A DNA stretch of 64,000 nt from Hybos culiciformis (Eukaryota; Arthropoda; Insecta; Diptera; Hybotidae): contig OZ023273.1 in the NCBI GenBank assembly GCA_964007475.1, positions 248,001 to 312,000 on the forward strand. The letters are read 5' to 3'. Position numbers and translations under genes: made by a program. The notes under the pieces are model-generated. The model did not search any database. It was not told the origin of the DNA and saw only the letters and a program-made list of their open reading frames with translations. How positions within the stretch are numbered: position 1 is the first letter of the stretch; each line of letters opens with the position of its first letter. Positions 25,201-34,200 of the stretch are shown piece after piece.

Positions 25201-28200
25201 CATTTCAACCATATCCTTGTATAACACTTTTAATTTCTTTAGTATTTTTTAGCATTATACAAAGCACATAGGTATATGTATAATATTTTATCCTTATTTT
25301 AATATAGTTGCCTTGAATTTTTCAGTTTGTATTTTAAAAATTAAACTAAAAATGGAAACATCATGCAGCATTATGTTATGTACGAAATTATGTATCGTAG
25401 TTAATGTATATATTTACAATATACATATATATTCTTTTAATGTTTTGAATTTCTTTTATTCCAGGGTGGGTTTCTCTGCATATCTATTAGAATAAGGCAC
25501 ATAAAATGTTCTATAGAATTCTATATTTTAATATGTAAAGATAAAGAAGCAATAAAATAAAACATAACGTAGGATTAGGAATTTTCCAGACAATATTTCT
25601 TCCTTGTCTGATTGTTACTCTAAAATTTCTAAACAAAATTATTTTATTTCACACTTATCATTTTTAATAAGATATTCTTACGATAAATTGTATTTAAAAA
25701 ATAATTTATATAATATAGTGCTTTTATTAAAAACGGGCATTTTACTTGAAATTTAAAGACTAATTAATTACTTTTAAAATTAAATATTTTTAAAAACAAG
25801 TAATTGAAATTTCATATTTTTTTTTTGACCAATAAACATTATAATAATATTGATATAGGTAATATTATATTCAGATAATCAATTATGAAATGTCAAATGG
25901 GATATTAAAATATATTTTAAATTTTGTACAAGGAAATAGAAAGTGACTTATTAGTATGTCCGTCCATCTTCATTTTGTACTTATTATCAAACTATTTTGT
26001 TCAACGAGATAATTCATATTAAAAATAAAATATAAACCATTCAACAACATGATCCATAAATGTTTGACATGTTGATGAACGTATTATTACGTCTAGAAAA
26101 AAAAAATTAGCACACAATTCGACATCTCATACTTTTGTATCTCAGCTATTTATCTAACTCTAACATAAAACATATAAACTAACTAACAAAAAATATGCAT
26201 GCGCAAAAATTTTAATTTGAGTTCAAAATTGTTCCACTCTAATTTTCAAACCGGTGATGTTAGTTGTGCTTATATATTTTTCAGTTTTTAATAGTTTTAT
26301 TTATACATAGTTGTGGTGTTTTTTTAAATTAGAATTCACAAAATACAACAAAACAAAACAGATAATAATTATAATAAAAAAAAAATTAAAAAAAAGACAC
26401 TAAAAATACTAAAAAAGTACACATTTCTTAATGTAGTTCAGCACTTAAAAATATGCTTTTTATTTGGTTTATGTTTTTTTTCAGTAAACGGAAACTGTAA
26501 GTATTGTTTTAGTTTTATTAAAACTTTTAATTTTTCTTTTGATTAACTTTTGTATTTTTTTAATTATTTTACTAAAAATTATTTATTCTTTATATTTTAA
26601 ATTTTGCACATTCTCCGTAAAAATAATACATTAAAAATCAAACATTCAGACATTCTAAAATTTAGGAAATTTATTCATTATTGAACTTATAATTATATAA
26701 ATTTTTATATGACAAAAAACTTAAATGGCAATTAACTGAAATAAATATCGAGGTTGTGAAAAGACGCATTTTAACTCCGCCAATTCTATTCAAAATACCG
26801 CTAAACACGGTTTTTCGAAGATACAACCAATATTATTCATTTAAATTATTTTATATATTTTATTTAAATATTTATTCGACAATTTTTTAATATTTAAAAG
26901 TACATATTTTAAAAATAATATTACGATCAAATCGAGATTATTATATTTAAAAGTACATTTAAATGTAAATATAAAAATTTAAATTGAAGTACCTAGATCC
27001 ATAAGTAGCCAATTTAGCTGCTAGTTCAAAGGTTAAACGATTTTTCAAAAAATATCAATTTTTGAAAAATATCTATATATAAAGGAATGTTTCGTTTTGA
27101 TTAAAAACAATAATAAATAGAATAAAACTTAATCTATCTTACAACCATATTAAAATTTCAGATATTTGGTCAAAATGGAAAAGACGATGATTATGATGAT
27201 CCACCTATTACAGTTTTAAGAGGCCCCCCAGGACCGCCTGGTATGCCTGGTAGAGATGGTATTGATGGAAAGGATGGTATAAAGGGAGAAAGAGGTGAGC
27301 CAGGAGAACCGGGATCATTAGGACCGCGAGGTTTGGACGGTTTACCGGGTGAGCCTGGTATTGAAGGACCACCGGGATTACCTGGCTATCAAGGTCCTCC
27401 AGGAGAAAAGGGTGATAGGGGTGATATTGGTCCTCCTGGTTTAATGGGACCACCTGGCCTTCCTGGACCTCCAGGATATCCTGGGGAGAAAGGTGACAAA
27501 GGTGAACGAGGTGATTCGGTGAGTTCGGTTTGTTTTTAATTATAAATAAATTAATTTTCATGAAAATATTTTCCCAGAAGTATAGAAAAATGAGAAGAAG
27601 ACAAGATAATATGCATGAAGGAATGAATGATGCCCCGCAGCTACCAGCAATAGAATACGTAAGATTTCATTTGCTTTATCATAAATTCTAATTTTGACTA
27701 ATAATTATACAATTATACTTATACATACATACATCTGTAAACTTTATTAGTGGAACGGTCTAAAATGGTTTTATGCAGAGGGTCTGCGCACTCTGAGCTT
27801 GCTTCAACCTAATCTAGCGAACCTAACCAATGGTTGTTCATAAAAATATTCGAACTAATGATCTTTAAAAATGCGATATTGCACAATGTAATCGGTCAAT
27901 CAATTTGTATTCAATATTCATAGTTCAAAAAACTTTATACTTTACAATTTTACATCATCAGAAAATATTATTAGATTCCATAGGCGGAAAATTCGAAAAT
28001 ATCTAATATTAATGGTTAGAATAGTTCTATAACGATATATCTAATAATCTTCTTAATTTTCTAAAGAAAAAACAAATTGTTCTGAATCTGAATTAAATTA
28101 TAGAGTTTTTAAATATAATTAAAAATAAGTTGGATACATATATTACATATTATTTTTTCATATTGTGCTAATTAAAATAAATAAATTCCAGACAAATTTT

Positions 28201-31200
28201 CTTTATGTTGTTTCTGGTCAATTAATTAAGAATATTTTCACTCTGGACAAAATAAATATGTAAGCAAGCATATACCATGGAAAAGTCTATGGCCGATTAA
28301 ATAAGATTACATCACATTCTAAATACCCGCATCCGTTTTATTTTAATTGAATCCAATTTGTACTACGTATTAGGTTGTTTATTGTTTTTTGAAGATGAAA
28401 ATATTATGTATGAATTTATATTTAATTGTATGTACAGGGCCGGTCCTGCTATATGTGCATGATGTGCACTTGCACAGGGCGCCTAACGAATAGGGCGCCA
28501 ATCGATTTGTAGTCAAGAACATGCAAATCCATTCGAAATTGACTACTGTGCTACATAGTATTTATGTAAATATTTTTTTTTGGTATACACTAGGTAGAAA
28601 AAGTCTGCGTACGGGCTCGTTTCTTATTTTATGTCCAACATGTTCCCAGTTTTTGATGTCATTTAAAAGTACTCTATGAAAAAAGTTTTTTTGTGAAAAC
28701 ATTTTTTTTTTTTCAAAATTTAAATTTTGAGAAGTAATATCAATTTTTTGAACTGTCTGAGTACAGCCTGTTTCAATGCCGCGTCTCAGAAATTAACTAG
28801 TAATCTCATTTGAAAGGCAATTGAATGTAGATAATTTTGCGCCATATAATTTTATCTGTACGATAAGGGAAAGTGTTAAAAATTGTCTTTGAAAGTCATA
28901 GGAATAGCTTAGAACTGCTGAAAAATAGGTTAGAACCGCTTCTTTTTATGATTTTCAAAATTTTTGACACTTTCACTTATCGTAGGATAAAATTATATGG
29001 CGCAAAATTATCTACATTCAATTGCCTTTCAAATGACATTATTAGTTAATTTTTGAGACGCGGCATTAAAACCGGCTGTACGCAGACTTTTCCAAAAATT
29101 GATATTTCTCAAAATTTAAATTTTGATAAAAAAATTTTTTTTACAGAGTCCTTTTAAATGACATCAAAAACTGGGAACATGTGGAAAAAAAAATAAGAAA
29201 ACGAGCCCGTACGCTGACTTTTTCTACCTAGTGTATGTATATTTATTTGAGGACTAGCACTAGACCTACTGGGAATACCTCGTTAAAAAAAGCGTTTTAG
29301 TATAGTCTACTTCAGACTTCAAACTGCGGCTCTTGAGCCGCATGCGGCTCATAACTTAAATTTATGCGGCTCCGGAAATCATTTTTTTTACACTGCATTT
29401 GGCTCGAAGAACAATTCGGACAAATTTTTTTTTTCACTCGGCCTAAACTTTTTTCATTCTAAACTACAAATAAAGAATTTTCTTGCACCCTAAACTACAA
29501 ATCAAGAATTTTTTTTCCACTGTAAACTCCAAATAAAGAATTTTTATTATTTTGTAAAAATAAACATCGAGTTTCAATGACGGACGAGAATTGAACAAAT
29601 CAATTAAGGGTGTCATCATTAAAATTACAATTAATTTTGAAGAATTATATATTTTGAACAATGTATAAAATTCATGTTTAAAATTATTGTTTTATTTAAT
29701 TTTTAATATTTTAAAACGGTATATAAATCAAAAACTAAATATATTGATTTTCTTATATACATTTATAATTATTAAAAAAATTTGCGGCTCTTTAATTTTT
29801 GATATTTCTTAAAATTGGCTCGCTTATGTTTTGGGTTGCCCAGGCCTGGTCTACCTCAATGGTGACGTCAAAATGACTTATACTATGCTTATGGGCGCAA
29901 TTTTCAAAATCGGCACAGGGCGCCGAATCAGCTAGGACCGGGCCTGTGTATGTATATGTGTTATACATTATACAACATATAATACATTATATAATTATAT
30001 ATATTGGCATGCAAAACGTAAATATTTAGTAAATTAAATGACTTACCTTTAAAAAAAACTTATAAAAACGATTATCTTTGGACTGCTGGTCAATGACATT
30101 TTAACATAATGCTATATATTATTCTACCATACTCTACTTACGTATGATCACAATAAGATTTGATTTTCACAAAACGAATATTGAATTAATAAAAAATAAT
30201 AACACCCTTTGATTGCTTCTTTTGCAAAAACTTTTTAAGTTAATAAAAATATTTCAAATATTTATTTTTAAAACACTTACACAAGTTTTAACTTATTTTC
30301 TGTCTACTTCTATCAGGTTATAGGACCACCCGGTCCATCAGGATCCGCTGGAGCACCTGGTCGACCAGGAATTCAAGGAGAGCGTGGTTTTGATGGAAGA
30401 AAAGGTGACAGAGTAAGTAAAAATTATCTAATATAAATATATACAATAATAGACTAAATCATAATTCTTTCTTTCTAAAACGCTATTCTCTTCTGTATTT
30501 GAGATTCTACCTATCCTGTTAAAAAACGTTCTATTTTTTAGGGAGATAAAGGACATAAAGGAGAATCAGGTCCAATGGGGTTACCTGTAAGTGAATAATT
30601 ATAATATATATTCATATTTCGTAAAATCTCTTTTTTAAAGGGTCCTATGGGTATTAGAGGAGAATCTGGTTCAACTGGTCCAGTAGGAAAATCAGGCCAT
30701 CCGGTGAGTAAAATTTAAAAAATTTTTATCTCTTAAATTTTATTTCTCCTTTGAGTTACATTATTACAGTGAAACTCACATGCAATCTTTTAAGAAATAT
30801 TTTAAAATATAAGTTTTTGTCCAAATGTAATTGTTTATTTAAATTTACATAATGAAATAGCAGTTTTGAAATTTTAATTAGTCATTGGTGAATAGAAATA
30901 ATTTTTTATTTTAAAAAAATTCAAATTTAACAAAATTAAGAATGTAATCTTAAATTAAATTTCACTTTCGCGAAACCGGAATAAAAGATAAAATTTATTG
31001 GATTTATTTTTAAATGCAAGCCCACATTAAAAAAACATGTGTTGTGTATGTGTATGATAAACTACACATGGATAAGTATGTAAGTACGATGTATGAATAT
31101 TACGAAAAAAATTCCATGTGTTTCTGTAATAATACACTGAGAATAAAAACTATAGTAATTTTATACAAGTTGACTTGGGTAAAAAAAATTGTACTAAATT

Positions 31201-34200
31201 CGAAAATTATAGTTTTTTTATACAAGTTATTGGTAATAATATGCATTGTTTTAAAATGAAAACTTCGATAAATCATCAAAAAAAAATTAGATGATTTATA
31301 CAAGTGAAGCAAATTATCCAAATGCTTGTATAAATTACTAAAACAATGTACAAAGGTTGTATGAAAACTTCGACAAATCATCTAAAAAAAATAGTTGATT
31401 TATACAAGCGGAGCATTTGTTAAATTATCCAAATGCTTGTATAAATTACCAAAACAATGTATAAAGTTTGTTTGAAAACTTCGACATCTAAAAATTTATA
31501 CAAGTGGTTGTATAAATTGCTTAAACAAATGTATAAAGTTTTAATAGATAGCGAATTTATATTTTCTATTTAATACATTGTTGCATATTACTGGCATAGC
31601 TCAGTGGAAGACTACATAACATTGAACAAAGCGGTTAATCAACGTCTCGTTGTGATAGAACTTAGATGGCTGACCGTTCAAATAAAAAAAACACAATATA
31701 AAAACAAAAAAAACAATATAAAATTATCGTTTATTATCGTTGTTTCGCTAAAATTCCTAAGGGAAGGGTCAATAAAAATATACATATGTACATTGAATTC
31801 ATAATCAAAAATCTTTATTACTCATAACTAATGATTGTTTATGGAAAATGGTTTTTGGAAAATATATGCATTGAAATCAAAATATGTGAGCTTTGTAACA
31901 CAAATATCATGACGAGTGTAATTAGATTTATGTATGCTGTAAGCTTCTACTAAAACTGTAGGTAAACCATAGCAATTCTTTAAAAATAATATTTTTAAAA
32001 CAATTAGGTCTACGTTAACTTGCTTTCAAATAAAATTCTGCCTTCTGTAACGTTATTTGCTTGTTAATTCAAAATAAAAGTTTATTCTTTTTTGCATTTA
32101 ACTTGATTTTAGTAATTGAAAATAATAATAATATAATTTGCTCAAAACAATACGCTTACAAGTTGATATTCAATCATTTGTGTATCTATACAATAAAATA
32201 TTCTAGATATATTCAATGCCGTATTAAGGTTGATTCATACATATCAGTCACGTCATAGATCCGTCACCGTATCCGTCAAAATCTTGGCCTTTCTTTGTCT
32301 ACACACTTCAGTCACGTGACCGTTCCGTCACCGTATTTTTAGATACAAAATAAAAATAAAAACTTTGTTTTGTTTGTTTCGCTTTCAATTTCAAAAATAC
32401 CGTCGGTCAAAAAAGAAAATATCGTCGGAAAGTAATTTAATTTTGACGGCTCGTTGCTATTTGAATTTATTAAAAATAAGTTAGTAAGTTAAAGTTAATT
32501 GATAAAAAAAATAACTTAATAAGTCATCCCCATATCTCACGAGCCCTTTTGGGAAGTGCAACCAAATATTATCAGACTCATTTTTAAACAAATTTGATTG
32601 ATGGTTAATTCTATCACTCTAAGCAGGAACGTACATAATATATGAATAACTAAAATAATATACATTGTACATATACAATGTACATACAATACAGCAGTAC
32701 ATTTTTCATTATGACCTTAGTTTTTCGTATAAAATGTTAAATATCATGTACCACGTGTAATTGTAGATGAATATATTTATTTTGGTATGATAATATTTGG
32801 TAAAAATTAATTAATACATTATTGCAGTTAGATCCCCTTAAGCAGATAAAATTAATTAAACGTACCCAATACCCAAATACAACATACCTTTAAACAAAAA
32901 AATAAAATAAATGGTGATTAAATATAGTAGTTAGAATATAGAAGTAGTTTATTGTTTATGTTCATGGAGTAACAGAGTCTTCATTGTGCTGCTAATTCCT
33001 TTTCTACAGTTAGCAAAGTTCATCAATGAATAACACTGAAGTATATCACAAATACAATTAATATTGTCAAGATAATAATTAAGAAAATGAAAGAAAATTT
33101 CAAATGCATCTGATGTAAGTGATTAAAAAGTGTTTGGAAACGGACATTTATACGGACAGATTATAATATTCAATCAAGTTTTTTTAAAATCGTAGATAGA
33201 CTACAAAAACTTTAAAGATACCTTAAATTTAAAATAACAATCAATGCAAGTTTTTTCTTATTATTATGTAATTGTTGCTTGCTTACAAATCTTATATGTA
33301 AACATATGAATATAGCAGAGAAGTTCGTTAGTTTGAGGTAAATTAATCCAAATTAATCTTCTCGAAATTCATTGAAGAAAGAAAATTTTGATTAAAAATT
33401 TAAATGTGTAATGCATATCGCTGAAATTTTTCAAATAAGTTTACTTTATAATCATAAAGTTTGCTTTAATTCTGGTACAAATTACATGACAATTTATATT
33501 CATTCAGAAAGCGTTTAAAAAAATCAACTTCTATTTTCTTTCATTTTTAGAGGCTCATTTTCCCATGATAATCAAATCAAAAATCGCAAATTAAAATTAT
33601 TTACATTTTTATAAATTATGTACACTTCTAATTAAAGTACCTGACCAAATGGACAGTGAAATTTTTGGCACTACGAAACAATTTATACCGACATAATTTA
33701 TACGAGAAAAACGACATTATTCATACGATAAATAATGTCGTTTTAAAAGCGAAATTATTTATACGGGAGAAACGACATTAATCATACGATAAATAATGTC
33801 GTTTTTTTTGTATAAATAAATTATTGCGTTTTTAAACGAACATTAATTATCGTATGAACAATGTGGTTTTTTATCGTATAATTACACGAAACAAAATATG
33901 CTTCACTTACATATAATAATACAATTGGACATACGTAATTACATAACAAATGGCTAAGCTAGCAAAGACCTTCGTCATACATGCATACGTGGAAAACCTG
34001 TTGTTCATAATGGGGGATCGCTACAGAGAAAAATATCAGTTGAACTTTTTTTCTCCATACAAATTGAAAAATTGTATAGCTGGTAATTGTACAAGTGGCA
34101 CTCATCCGTTTTTTCGTGTAAATTATGTCCGTACATTGTTTCGGGACCCCGATAAATAATGTCGTTTTTTTTGTATAAATAAATTATTGCGTTTTTAAAC

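Larger units (their letters stand above)
21502..27161. other. Intron of 5.7 kb with a hAT MITE and exon-like decoys
   Basis: It contains the MITE at 23945-24234, a dispersed repeat at 24831-24988, a possible alternative terminal exon at 25465-25560 and a 12-nt candidate microexon at 26485-26496. The rest, including open frames at 22345-22731 and 24366-24741, is AT-rich with no coding signal. Confidence 0.6.
28435..29946. mobile_element. hAT-type element hosting two younger insertions
   Basis: Ends CAGGGCCGGTCCTGCTAT and the inverse CAGGCCCGGTCCTAGCTG are flanked by TGTATGTA at 28427-28434 and 29947-29954. Further in, GGGCGCC motifs occur at both ends. Inside lie the TA-flanked palindrome at 28588-29233 and a second hAT element at 29313-29848. 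Once these are removed only about 330 bp of host element remain, so it was a MITE. The duplication TGTATGTA is itself a common motif in this DNA, which slightly weakens it. Confidence 0.85.
27659..30316. other. Intron of 2.7 kb mostly filled by a nested transposon
   Basis: From 28435 to 29946 the intron is a hAT-type element carrying two further insertions. The flanks (27659-28426 and 29955-30316) are AT-rich and show no exon-like sequence. Confidence 0.65.

Noticed and set aside
27208..27561. Open frame of 117 codons on the minus strand opposite the largest collagen exon
   Set aside because: It is the mirror of Gly-Pro codons on the plus strand. The plus-strand exon has perfect triplets, matching phases and good splice sites.
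32225..32460. Transposon with CCGTCACCGTAT motifs
   Set aside because: The repeated motif is suggestive, but I could not find paired inverted ends or a target duplication, so it is mentioned only in the intron entry.
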